NCBI RefSeq assembly: GCF_900156605.1
Contig: NZ_FTOA01000003.1
Span: 434,001-498,000, forward strand
Direction of reading: 5' to 3'
DNA: 64,000 nucleotides
Origin: Insolitispirillum peregrinum
GTDB lineage: Bacteria; Pseudomonadota; Alphaproteobacteria; Rhodospirillales; Rhodospirillaceae
Both the position numbers and the translations under genes were made by a program. The notes beneath the pieces were generated by a model that was not told the DNA's origin, did not search any database, and saw only the letters and a program-made list of their open reading frames with translations. This document shows positions 45,103 to 53,821 of this stretch, piece by piece. How positions within the stretch are numbered: the first letter of the stretch is position 1; each line of letters opens with the position of its first letter.

Positions 45103-46146
45103 TTACGGGAACAGGGCGAGGTTTTGCAGGCCCATCGTTTCCGGCAGGCCGAGCATGACGTTCATGTTCTGGATGGCCTGACCCGAGGCCCCCTTGATCA
45201 GATTGTCAATCGCCGACAGGACGATGGCGCGGCCCGGCACGCGGTCGGGGAACACGCCGATCTGGACAAAGTTGGAACCGCGCACATGGCGGGTCTGCGG
45301 AGCGGTCTTGAACGGCAGCACGCGGACGAACGGCTCGTCGGCATAACGGCTGCTCAGGGCGGTGTGCAGGTCTTCGGCAGTGACACCCTCGGCCATCTTG
45401 ACGTAGATCGAGGCCAGAATGCCCCGGCTCATCGGCATCAGGTGCGGGGTGAAGTTGACCATCACCGGATGACCGGCGGCCTGGCTGAGGCCCTGTTCGA
45501 TTTCCGGCGCATGGCGGTGGCTGGCGACGCTGTAGGCGTGGATGCCTTCGGTGACTTCGCAGAACAGCGAGCCTTCCTTAGCGGCGCGACCGGCACCCGA
45601 CACCCCGGATTTGGCATCAATGATGATGTCCTGATCCTGCACCAGTTTCTGGTCCAGCAGCGGGATCAGCGGCAATTGGGCGGCGGTCGGATAGCAGCCG
45701 GGGTTGGCGACCACGCGGGCGGCGGCGACCTGTGCGCGGGCGATTTCGGTCAGGCCGTAGACCGCTTCCTTTTGCAGCTCGACCGCCTGATGCGGGTGGC
45801 CGTACCACTGCGCATAGGTTTCCGGGTCGGCCAGACGGAAATCGGCGGACAGGTCAACGACTTTGACATGGGTCGGCAGACCGGCAATCACTTCTTGCGT
45901 GGTGCCGTGCGGCAGGGCGCAGAAGCAGACATCAACGCCGCTCCAGTCCACATCGTTGATGGTCACCAGATCCGGCAGGTCCAGTCCGCCCAGTTGCGGA
46001 AACACCGCGCCGATAGGTTGCCCGGCGCGTCGGTCGGCGGTCATCGCAACAATGCGGGCCTGTGGGTGGGTCCACAGCATCCGCACGAGTTCAGCCCCGG
46101 TGTAGCCCGAGGCCCCAAGAATGGCGATGTTCACCTTACCGGACAT
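45103..46146 (-). CDS. argC: N-acetyl-gamma-glutamyl-phosphate reductase
   Basis: 347 residues. It reduces N-acetylglutamyl phosphate to the semialdehyde in arginine synthesis with NADPH. VNIAILGASGYTGAELVRML is the dinucleotide site; Cys in VVANPGCYPTA (about residue 150) is the catalytic nucleophile; HRHAPEIEQGL and the HLMPMSRGILASIY segment carry the family signature. No other arg gene is close. It probably shares a transcript with the gamma carbonic anhydrase gene. Confidence 0.96.
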   Translation of the reverse strand: MSGKVNIAILGASGYTGAELVRMLWTHPQARIVAMTADRRAGQPIGAVFPQLGGLDLPDLVTINDVDWSGVDVCFCALPHGTTQEVIAGLPTHVKVVDLSADFRLADPETYAQWYGHPHQAVELQKEAVYGLTEIARAQVAAARVVANPGCYPTAAQLPLIPLLDQKLVQDQDIIIDAKSGVSGAGRAAKEGSLFCEVTEGIHAYSVASHRHAPEIEQGLSQAAGHPVMVNFTPHLMPMSRGILASIYVKMAEGVTAEDLHTALSSRYADEPFVRVLPFKTAPQTRHVRGSNFVQIGVFPDRVPGRAIVLSAIDNLIKGASGQAIQNMNVMLGLPETMGLQNLALFP

Positions 46147-46309
46147 GGTTTTGTTTCCGTCATTTCAATGAGGTCTGTACAAGGCTGCTCCGCAGGAGCC
46201 CCGCACGGGGCGGTTCTTGCGTTGCAGTACAGGCACCATACCCCAACTTGACAGCAGGCGGAATGGGGGCGAAGGGGCTGTCACAGAATATTATGCTTCA
46301 TGTCATGGG

Positions 46310-47692
46310 TCAGGCGGCAGTCCGGTCCAGCCGGTCGCGCCAGCCGGGATACAGGCGGTCGGCATCGTCGGCAAAGCTGTGGAAAGCTCCGGCCAGTTCC
46401 GGGTGATCCATCGCATGGCTGACCAGATCAATTCCGGCCATCCACGCGTCGCACGCCTGCCGCAGGGAGCGGGCCCCGGCGGCGGCACCATCGCGATGAC
46501 CGAAGACCCCGCCGCCCGAGGTCTGGATCACGTTGGCATGGCCGAGGTTGCTGAAAAAGGCTGGCAGGCGCAGGGCGTTCATCCCCCCCGAGACGATCGG
46601 GGTGGTGGACAGCATCCCGCCCCATGGCTGATGGAAATAGGGGCCATCGGCGGCCTGCTGTTCCAGCATGTAGGCGATCATGCGGTCGGTGCGTTCGCCC
46701 TCCATCTTGCCAAAGCCCATGGTGCCGGTGTGAATGCCCGACGCCCCTTGCAGGCGGGACAGTTTCAGATGACAGAACGCGGTGTAGCCCCGTTTCGACT
46801 GCGGGCTGGTGATCGCGCCATGGCCCGCACGGTGATAGTGCAAAAAAGTACCGGGGAACTGGCGGCGCACCAGACTGACCGCCGTCGGTCCGGCGACAAA
46901 GCCATCGACCAGAAAGGCCACATGGTCGGCATTCTCGCCAAAGGTCTTTAAAACGTATTCGCCGCGCGCCAGCATCTCGAACGGATCATCGGCGGTGATG
47001 TTGGCGGAAAACAGCTTCGGTTCGCCGGTCTTGTCCTGCGCCCGGCGCAGGGCATCGGCAACGGCGCAATGGGTTTCGCGGAACGGGGCAAAGGTCTGGT
47101 TGCCCTGTGGCTCGTCGTTCTTGATGAAATCGCCGCCCAGCCAGAACTGGTAACAGGCATCGGCGAACGGTTGCGGACGGAGGCCCAGCTTGGGCTTGAC
47201 GATGGTGCCGACCACCATGCCGCCGTTCTGCCGGGGCCGCCCCAGCACCGTCCACATGTGGGCGATATTCAGCGCCGGGCCATCGAACAGGGCGAGATAG
47301 GCCGGGGGAATGTAAAAGTCCTGCAGCTTGGCATATTCGATATCACCCATGCCCTGATTGTTGCCGACCGCCAGCGTCAGGAACGACGACACCATCGCCT
47401 TGCCATCGGTGATGTTGCGGTCGAACAGGTCGAGCGGAAAGGCAATCTTCACCAGCTCGCGGGCTTCGTCGATCTGATAGACCAGTGCATCGACGGCGCG
47501 GGTGAAGTCGTCGGTGGTGCAGACCTCGACATTGGTTCCGGTCGAGCTTTCGGCGGCAAAGTGGGCGGCGGCGCTGAGGTAGCCATGCCCGGCCTTGGGC
47601 TTGAGGTGATAGGCGCACAAAACATGCCGCCCTCCGGCGATCAGGTCCGATTCACGCAGCGACAGGTTGGCATAGCGGGAGGACTGATCCAT
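46310..47692 (-). CDS. cbbM: ribulose-bisphosphate carboxylase, form II
   Basis: 460 residues from [20 protein letters not shown], the N-terminus shared with the Rhodospirillum rubrum form II enzyme. It fixes CO2 onto ribulose 1,5-bisphosphate as a homodimer of large subunits. [14 protein letters not shown] holds the carbamylated Lys and the magnesium ligands; [31 protein letters not shown] and [10 protein letters not shown] are also intact. No cbbR, phosphoribulokinase or other Calvin genes lie within this window, so cbbM stands alone. Confidence 0.97.
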   Translation of the reverse strand: MDQSSRYANLSLRESDLIAGGRHVLCAYHLKPKAGHGYLSAAAHFAAESSTGTNVEVCTTDDFTRAVDALVYQIDEARELVKIAFPLDLFDRNITDGKAMVSSFLTLAVGNNQGMGDIEYAKLQDFYIPPAYLALFDGPALNIAHMWTVLGRPRQNGGMVVGTIVKPKLGLRPQPFADACYQFWLGGDFIKNDEPQGNQTFAPFRETHCAVADALRRAQDKTGEPKLFSANITADDPFEMLARGEYVLKTFGENADHVAFLVDGFVAGPTAVSLVRRQFPGTFLHYHRAGHGAITSPQSKRGYTAFCHLKLSRLQGASGIHTGTMGFGKMEGERTDRMIAYMLEQQAADGPYFHQPWGGMLSTTPIVSGGMNALRLPAFFSNLGHANVIQTSGGGVFGHRDGAAAGARSLRQACDAWMAGIDLVSHAMDHPELAGAFHSFADDADRLYPGWRDRLDRTAA

Positions 47693-48032
47693 CGGGTATC
47701 TCTCTGTTTTACAAGGCACTGTCGCCACGGCACCGGCGGTAACGCGGCCTGCCTGGGCAGGGCGCCTGCCATAAACACCATCACGCTGCCACTGTCAGCT
47801 ATTTTATGGCTGCCTGAAACACCCGCTCGGGGAACGCTATGCCCTCATTATGGGTAGGTTTCTGCCCTACCCCATAAGGTGGTGATATGGGTGGGTCTTG
47901 GTTTGTTCCGTCCCTTTATGACGGTATGTAGTTATTTTTTCCCATCAGACACAGTCTGTTTGGGTTGACAGGCGCAGGGTCAAAAGTGTTTTCTCTCCCT
48001 CGACGATCTTTGAGGAGCTATGAGGCAGACGC
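47693..48032. other. divergent regulatory region of cbbM and the M15-type peptidase gene
   Basis: About 340 bases without a gene. It contains the 30-bp inverted repeat at 47848-47877 (separate entry) and, toward 48000, a T-rich tract. The promoters themselves cannot be fixed by eye. Confidence 0.5.
47848..47877. promoter_or_regulatory. inverted repeat upstream of cbbM, candidate operator
   Basis: TTATGGGTAGG (47848-47858) and CCTACCCCATAA (47866-47877) match as inverted repeats with one extra base. It lies about 155 bases upstream of the cbbM start. An operator for a dyad-binding regulator such as CbbR (LysR type) is plausible; a terminator is less so because there is no T-run. Confidence 0.45.
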
Positions 48033-48602
48033 ATGCATGATGCTGGAAACGACCTGCTGAGCCGTCGCGGAATTCTGCGACTTGGTGCCGCTGCGACGGC
48101 AACCGGACTGATCGGCGCAGCCGTCCCCAGTGATGCGATGGCCGCTGTCTATAAGGCCAAAGAGCGTGTTGTTGCCATGCACAACATCAATACCGGCGAA
48201 ATGCTGGAAGTGGTGTACGCCAAGGCCAGTGGCTATAACCCCGCCGCCATGCAAAAACTGAATAGCTTGATGCGCGATCGTCGCAATGACGAAAGCACGC
48301 GGATGGATCCCCGCCTGATCGATGCCATGTGGGCCTTGAGCCAGAAGCTGGGCAGCAAAAAGCCGTTCCAGTTGATTTGTGGCTATCGTTCCCCGGCCAG
48401 CAATGCCATGCGTGCCGCCATGTCCGATGGCGTGGCCAGCAACAGCTATCACACCCGTGGCATGGCCGCTGACATTGCCCTGCCGGATGTCTCACTCGGG
48501 CGTCTGCGCCGTGCGGCGATGGAGCTGAAGGTCGGCGGCGTCGGCTATTACCCCCGTGACGGCTTCGTCCATATTGACGTTGGCCCGGTGCGCACCTGGT
48601 AA
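48033..48602 (+). CDS. Tat-exported YcbK-like (DUF882, M15-type) peptidase
   Basis: 189 residues. SRRGILRLG followed by a hydrophobic stretch is a twin-arginine signal. The mature domain matches the YcbK/MepK type: ICGYRSPASN, SYHTRGMAADI and FVHIDVGPVRTW provide the His, Asp and His zinc ligands of the M15 fold. Relatives cut peptidoglycan cross-links. It is divergent from cbbM and stands alone, upstream of the alpha-2-macroglobulin gene. Confidence 0.9.
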   Translation: MHDAGNDLLSRRGILRLGAAATATGLIGAAVPSDAMAAVYKAKERVVAMHNINTGEMLEVVYAKASGYNPAAMQKLNSLMRDRRNDESTRMDPRLIDAMWALSQKLGSKKPFQLICGYRSPASNAMRAAMSDGVASNSYHTRGMAADIALPDVSLGRLRRAAMELKVGGVGYYPRDGFVHIDVGPVRTW

Positions 48603-48715
48603 CAAAACTGTCCGGGGCGGTCTGCTTGACTGTCTGGAAATGTTACTGAATTCTCCTGTTGCCCTCCCACTCCTGCGTGTATGATCGCAGCGGATTTTTC
48701 CGGGGAGGGTTGGTG

Positions 48716-51700
48716 ATGGTCAGCAGGAAGAAACTTCTGGCGACAGTCGTGTTTGCCGCGATGGGGATCGCCGGGTGGTGGCTGACCAGCCGCGATCAAG
48801 CCCCGCCGCCGCCGTCCACTGCTGTGACATCGGCGCCTGCCGCACCGGCTTCGCCGCCCCCGGCCACAACACCCCCCACACAAAGCGCCTCTGCCGCTGC
48901 TGTACCGCTGGTGCCGCAGGTGTTCCGCTATCAACGCTATGAGGTTGATACCGGTCGCAACGATCCCGAAGTCTGTCTGGTCTTTTCAGCCGCTCTGAAG
49001 CCCGAAGCCGACAGCTATGCCACGTTCCTGAATTTCAGCGGTGGCCCGGTGACGCCGCTGCGGGTGGATGACAAAAAGCTGTGCTTTGGCGGTCTGCGCT
49101 ATGGCGAAAGCTATTCAATGACCCTGCGCACCGGCCTGCCGGACAAGGCGGGGGAAGCGCTGGCCGAAGATACGGTGATCCCGTTGTCGCTGGGCGATCG
49201 CGCCCCGCAGGTCATTCTGGGGAAAGGCTTCTGGCTGCCGCGTGATGGTAACGGCAGCCTGCCGATCACCTCGGTCAATGTCGAGCGGGTGCGGATGAGC
49301 ATTTACCGCGTCGGTGAACGGGCCTTGACCCGGATGGAATCCCTGTTCCTCGATGATGGAACGATCAGTCGCTATCGGGTCGAAGAAGACCTTGATCTGG
49401 CCGCCAGCAAGGTCTGGCAGCAGGACCTGCCGCTGCGCACGCCGCGCAATCAGGGAACAGTGACCAATCTGCCGTTGCCCGATGTGGTGCTGAAGGGCGC
49501 GCCGGGGGCCTATTGGGTGCAGGTGCTGCCGATCGACCTGAATGGCGAGCCGGTGGGCGAGGAAGACTATAGCCTGCCCGGCCAGTGGGTGATCAGTTCT
49601 GATCTGGCGATGACCACTTACCGGGGCGGCGAAAGCGGTCTGGTGGTGATGATGCGGGGTCTGGCCTCGGCCAAGCCAAAGGCCGGGGTCGAACTGACCT
49701 TGCTGGCCGCCAACAATGAAATTCTTGCAACCGCCACCAGCGATCAGGACGGCAAGGCCAGCTTTGCCGCCGGTCTGATGCGCGGGCACGGCGGGATGGA
49801 GCCGGTGATGCTGCTGGCCCGGCAGGGCGAGGATTTCAACCTGCTCGACCTGCGCCGGTCATCGTTCGACCTGTCGGACCGGGGCGTGCAAGGCCGCGAA
49901 GCGGCTGGCCCGATTGATGCCTTCCTCTACACCGAACGCGGCATCTATCGCCCCGGTGAAACGGTTTACCTGACCGCCCTGTTGCGCGATGCCCGTGCCA
50001 ACCTGCTGCCGGGGCAGGGCACCTGGTACATCAAGCTGTTCCGTCCCAACGGCGAGGAATACCGCTCGTGGCCGGTGAAGCAGACGGACAACGGCGCGGT
50101 GACGCTGACGGTGGCCTTGCCGAAGTCGGCCAATCTCGGGGTGTGGGATGCGCAGATTTACGGCGACCCCAAGGGTGAGGCGGTGGGCAAGGTCTCGTTT
50201 GAAGTCGATACCTTTGTACCGCAACGGCTGGAGGTCACCGTGACCCCGCCGTCCGAGCCGGTGGCCGTGGGGGCCGAGGTGCAGGTGCCGGTGTTTGCCC
50301 GCTTCCTGTACGGCGCGGTTGGCTCCGGGCTGGGCGGCGAGGCGTCGCTGGATGTGGCCGTTGATCCCCGGCCTTTCCCGCAACATCGCGGCTATCGCTG
50401 GGGCGTCGAGGGCGAACAGGTGGAGGCGGTCAGCCTGCCGCTGACGCTGGAGAATACCGACGCGGACGGCAAAACGGTGGCCACCGGCCTGCTGAATGAC
50501 ATCCCCAAGGCAACCCGTCCCTTGCGGGGGGTGGTGCAGGTCGAAATTGCCGAACCGGGCGGGCGGGCAACCGCCAAGCGGGCTGACGTCCCGCTGGCCT
50601 CGGCCCCGCTGTTCATCGGTATTCGCCCGTTGTTTGAAGGCTTCTCGGTCCGTGAAGGCACCGAGGCCGGGTTTTCGGTGCTGACTGTCGATGGTCAGGG
50701 CAAGCCGTTGGGGCAGCAAAAGCTGACCTATCACCTGATCGAAGTGAAAACCGACTGGCAGTGGTACAAGAGCGGCTCGTCGTGGTCGTACAAACAGATC
50801 CGGCGCGAACGCGAGGTGGCGCAGGGCCATCTGGTCAGTGGCACCGATGACGGGCTGGCGACTGTCAAGCAGACCCTGCCGTGGGGCCGTTACCGGCTGG
50901 ACGTGCAGCAGGACGATGGCGAGATGCGTGCCACCCGTGACTTTACCAGCGGCTGGTACGGCGAAGACAGCAGCGATACCCCCGATCAGTTGGCGGTCAG
51001 CAGCGACAAGACCGGTTATGGGGCGGGCGAGCAGGCCCGCCTGCACATCGCCTCGGACACTGCCGGGGAAGCCACTATTGTGATCGCCAACGAGGCGGTG
51101 CAGGAAACCCACACCGTCAGTGTACCGGCCGGTGGGGTGGATGTGCCGATCACCATGCAAGAGTCATGGGCTGCCGGAGCCTATGCGCTGGTGTCGTTCT
51201 ATCGACCGCTGGGGCGCGAGGTCAATCACGCGCCGGTCCGTGCTGTGGGGGTGGTCTGGCTGGGGGTGGACCGCGCGCAGCGCACGCTGACGGTGGACAT
51301 CACCGCTCCGGCTCTGGTGACGCCCCGCCAGACGGTCACCATCCCGGTAGCGGTCAAGGGCCTGAGTGACGGGCAGAACAGCGCCTATGTGACATTGGCG
51401 GCCGTTGATCAGGGCATTCTGCAACTGACCGATTTCAAGACACCCGATCCGCTGACCCACTATTTCCGCCAGCGCCGTCTGGGCGTTGACATGACCGACG
51501 ACTATGGCCGGATCATCCGCCCACAGGCGGCAGACGGTTCGGATCAGGGCGGTGATGCCGGGCATGGGCAGGGACTGGAAACGGTGCCGGTCCGCTCGGT
51601 GGCGCTGTTCTCGGGGCTGGTGGCGCTGAAACCGGATGGAACAGCGGACATTCCGCTGGAAATCCCCGACTTTCAGGGTGAGCTGCGCCTGATGGCGGTG

Positions 51701-53821
51701 GCCTATGACCGTGGCAAGGTCGGCAGCAGCGAACAGCGGATGACCGTCCGCGATCCGGTGGTGGCCGACGTGATCCTGCCGCGCTTTATCGGCAGCGGTG
51801 ATCAGGGGGCGGCCACCGTCCTGCTGCACAATGTTGCCGGACAGGCGGGCGACTATCAGGTGACGGTACAGGCCGAAGGCCCGATCAGCGGTGGCCAGCC
51901 GACGAGCACCGTGTCTCTCGCCGTCGGGCAGCGGATGACCTACACCGTTCCCCTTCGTGGGGCAGCGCAAAATCCCCAGCCGGGAGCCTCGCCACTGGGC
52001 ATCGGCACGGTGCGCCTGTCGGTGCAGGGGCCGGGTGGCTTTGCGATCAGCCGCGACTGGCCGATTCAGGTGCGCGCGCCGCAGGCGGTGCTCAGCCAGC
52101 AGGAACGCGGCGCACTGGCACCGGGCGAACGCAAGGTGATCCATGGCATCGCCGGGGTGCCGTTGCAGGCCGGGACCATCAGCGCCAGCCTCAGCACCTC
52201 GCGCTGGCTGGGACTGGATGTTCCCGCCCTGCTGAAGTCGCTCGACCGCTACCCCTATGGCTGTCTGGAACAGACGGTCAGCCGGGCGATGCCGCTGCTG
52301 GCCTTTAACGACCTGGCCGGGCAGGTGCTGGACCAGCAGGACACCGGCATTCCGCAACGGATTGATCAGGCGATCGAGCGGGTGCTGTCGATGCAGGTGG
52401 CGGCGGACTATTACGAAGACCCGCTGAACTTTGCCACCTGGGGCGGCAACGGTGACGACGTTCAGCGCTGGATGACCATTTACGCCGCGGACTTCCTGCT
52501 GCAAGCCGCCGAGCGTGGTTATGATGTTCCGGCCAATGTGCAGGATGTGCTGCTGAAGGGCTTGCTTGCCCAATCCCATGCCAGTGATCGCAGCAGCGAA
52601 GACGCCCGCGCCTACGCGATGGCCATTCTGGCCCGCTTTGGCCGTCTGAACCGGCAGGAAGCGGTCTATGTCCATGACGAACGGCAACCTGCTTCCATCC
52701 GGGCGCTGCTGTTCATGGGGCTGACCTTCGAGGCGCTGAAGGATCAGGCACGGGCGAACAATTCGTTCGATCTGGCCCTGAACCACTTCCGGCAGATTCC
52801 GCAGCTCCAGATTCAGATCAGCCAGTTGCGGCAGGAGCTGGGCGCGTGGCAGGGCAAAAAGGACGGCAAGGCCTATGAGGCGCTGAAGGAGAAATACTCC
52901 ACCGCCGTCAACACCCTGCGCGGCTATCTGTCCTATGACAGCAATGGCGGCTCGAATGGCGAAAACAGCGTGCCGCCGTCGCGGGTGACGATCCTTTACA
53001 CCATGATTGGTGCGCTGGCGCAAAGCAACCGGCTGGCGGCCATTCCCGACCTGCTGGACATCGGCCAGCAGGAGACGGGGACGCTGGCCTATCTGTCGAC
53101 CGAGGAAAAGGCGGCAATGCTGTATGCCGCCAGCCAGTTGGCGCGCAGCAGTGGCCGGGTGGATGTGCAGGTGGATGGAACGGCGATTGGCAAGGGCGAT
53201 CCGGCCAGCCGCCGTCTGGACGAAGCCGCCTTGCAGGCCGGGGTGACGGTGGAAAATCGCGGCGATGGTCCGATTTTCTACAGCCTGAGTGTTGATGGCA
53301 TCCCCAGTGAGCCGCTGCCCGCACAGGATATGGATCTGCATGTGGAAAAGGCGTTCTTTACGCCGACCGGCGAGCCGCTGGACCCAACCACCCTGCACCG
53401 CAATCAGCGGGCGGTGGTGGTGATCAACGGCTCTACCACCTCGCAGGAAGACGGCTCCTATGGGCTGCAGGACCTGTTGCCCGCTGGTCTTGAAGTCGAA
53501 GGCATTGTTGATGCCGGGACGGCGGGCTTTGGCTGGCTGAACCTGACCTCCAGTCTGATCAGTCAGCAGGCCAGTGATGACCGGGTGGTGGCGGTAACGG
53601 TGCTGCCACGATCCGAGTACGATTTGCGGGAAAACATGGAAGGGTATAAGGACATGGTGCCGGAAGAAAAGGTCCGGGAGCAATGGTCGTTCCGTGTTGC
53701 CTATGTGGTGCGGGCGGTGACGCCGGGCAGCTTTACCTTGCCAGCCGTTTCAGCCGAACACATGACCGTGCTGAAAGTGCAGGCGCGCAGTGCGATGGGA
53801 CAGGTGGTGATTGCCGAATAA
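48716..53821 (+). CDS. bacterial alpha-2-macroglobulin (YfhM-like)
   Basis: 1701 residues from the ATG at 48716 (GGAGGG upstream); the frame from 48659 adds nothing recognisable. An N-terminal hydrophobic anchor is followed by a Pro/Ala linker, a series of macroglobulin beta domains, YTERGIYRPGETVYLTALLRD, and the thioester motif GCLEQ with Cys at residue 1183, then the all-helical TED-type region. Such proteins trap proteases in the periplasm by covalent thioester attack. It is followed directly by pbpC, the partner that repairs peptidoglycan. Confidence 0.95.
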   Translation: MVSRKKLLATVVFAAMGIAGWWLTSRDQAPPPPSTAVTSAPAAPASPPPATTPPTQSASAAAVPLVPQVFRYQRYEVDTGRNDPEVCLVFSAALKPEADSYATFLNFSGGPVTPLRVDDKKLCFGGLRYGESYSMTLRTGLPDKAGEALAEDTVIPLSLGDRAPQVILGKGFWLPRDGNGSLPITSVNVERVRMSIYRVGERALTRMESLFLDDGTISRYRVEEDLDLAASKVWQQDLPLRTPRNQGTVTNLPLPDVVLKGAPGAYWVQVLPIDLNGEPVGEEDYSLPGQWVISSDLAMTTYRGGESGLVVMMRGLASAKPKAGVELTLLAANNEILATATSDQDGKASFAAGLMRGHGGMEPVMLLARQGEDFNLLDLRRSSFDLSDRGVQGREAAGPIDAFLYTERGIYRPGETVYLTALLRDARANLLPGQGTWYIKLFRPNGEEYRSWPVKQTDNGAVTLTVALPKSANLGVWDAQIYGDPKGEAVGKVSFEVDTFVPQRLEVTVTPPSEPVAVGAEVQVPVFARFLYGAVGSGLGGEASLDVAVDPRPFPQHRGYRWGVEGEQVEAVSLPLTLENTDADGKTVATGLLNDIPKATRPLRGVVQVEIAEPGGRATAKRADVPLASAPLFIGIRPLFEGFSVREGTEAGFSVLTVDGQGKPLGQQKLTYHLIEVKTDWQWYKSGSSWSYKQIRREREVAQGHLVSGTDDGLATVKQTLPWGRYRLDVQQDDGEMRATRDFTSGWYGEDSSDTPDQLAVSSDKTGYGAGEQARLHIASDTAGEATIVIANEAVQETHTVSVPAGGVDVPITMQESWAAGAYALVSFYRPLGREVNHAPVRAVGVVWLGVDRAQRTLTVDITAPALVTPRQTVTIPVAVKGLSDGQNSAYVTLAAVDQGILQLTDFKTPDPLTHYFRQRRLGVDMTDDYGRIIRPQAADGSDQGGDAGHGQGLETVPVRSVALFSGLVALKPDGTADIPLEIPDFQGELRLMAVAYDRGKVGSSEQRMTVRDPVVADVILPRFIGSGDQGAATVLLHNVAGQAGDYQVTVQAEGPISGGQPTSTVSLAVGQRMTYTVPLRGAAQNPQPGASPLGIGTVRLSVQGPGGFAISRDWPIQVRAPQAVLSQQERGALAPGERKVIHGIAGVPLQAGTISASLSTSRWLGLDVPALLKSLDRYPYGCLEQTVSRAMPLLAFNDLAGQVLDQQDTGIPQRIDQAIERVLSMQVAADYYEDPLNFATWGGNGDDVQRWMTIYAADFLLQAAERGYDVPANVQDVLLKGLLAQSHASDRSSEDARAYAMAILARFGRLNRQEAVYVHDERQPASIRALLFMGLTFEALKDQARANNSFDLALNHFRQIPQLQIQISQLRQELGAWQGKKDGKAYEALKEKYSTAVNTLRGYLSYDSNGGSNGENSVPPSRVTILYTMIGALAQSNRLAAIPDLLDIGQQETGTLAYLSTEEKAAMLYAASQLARSSGRVDVQVDGTAIGKGDPASRRLDEAALQAGVTVENRGDGPIFYSLSVDGIPSEPLPAQDMDLHVEKAFFTPTGEPLDPTTLHRNQRAVVVINGSTTSQEDGSYGLQDLLPAGLEVEGIVDAGTAGFGWLNLTSSLISQQASDDRVVAVTVLPRSEYDLRENMEGYKDMVPEEKVREQWSFRVAYVVRAVTPGSFTLPAVSAEHMTVLKVQARSAMGQVVIAE

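Noticed and set aside
51164-53683. 839-residue open frame on the minus strand inside the alpha-2-macroglobulin gene
   Set aside because: Antisense shadow in GC-rich DNA; composition rich in His, Arg and Gln without domains, while the plus strand encodes a full conserved protein with the thioester motif.
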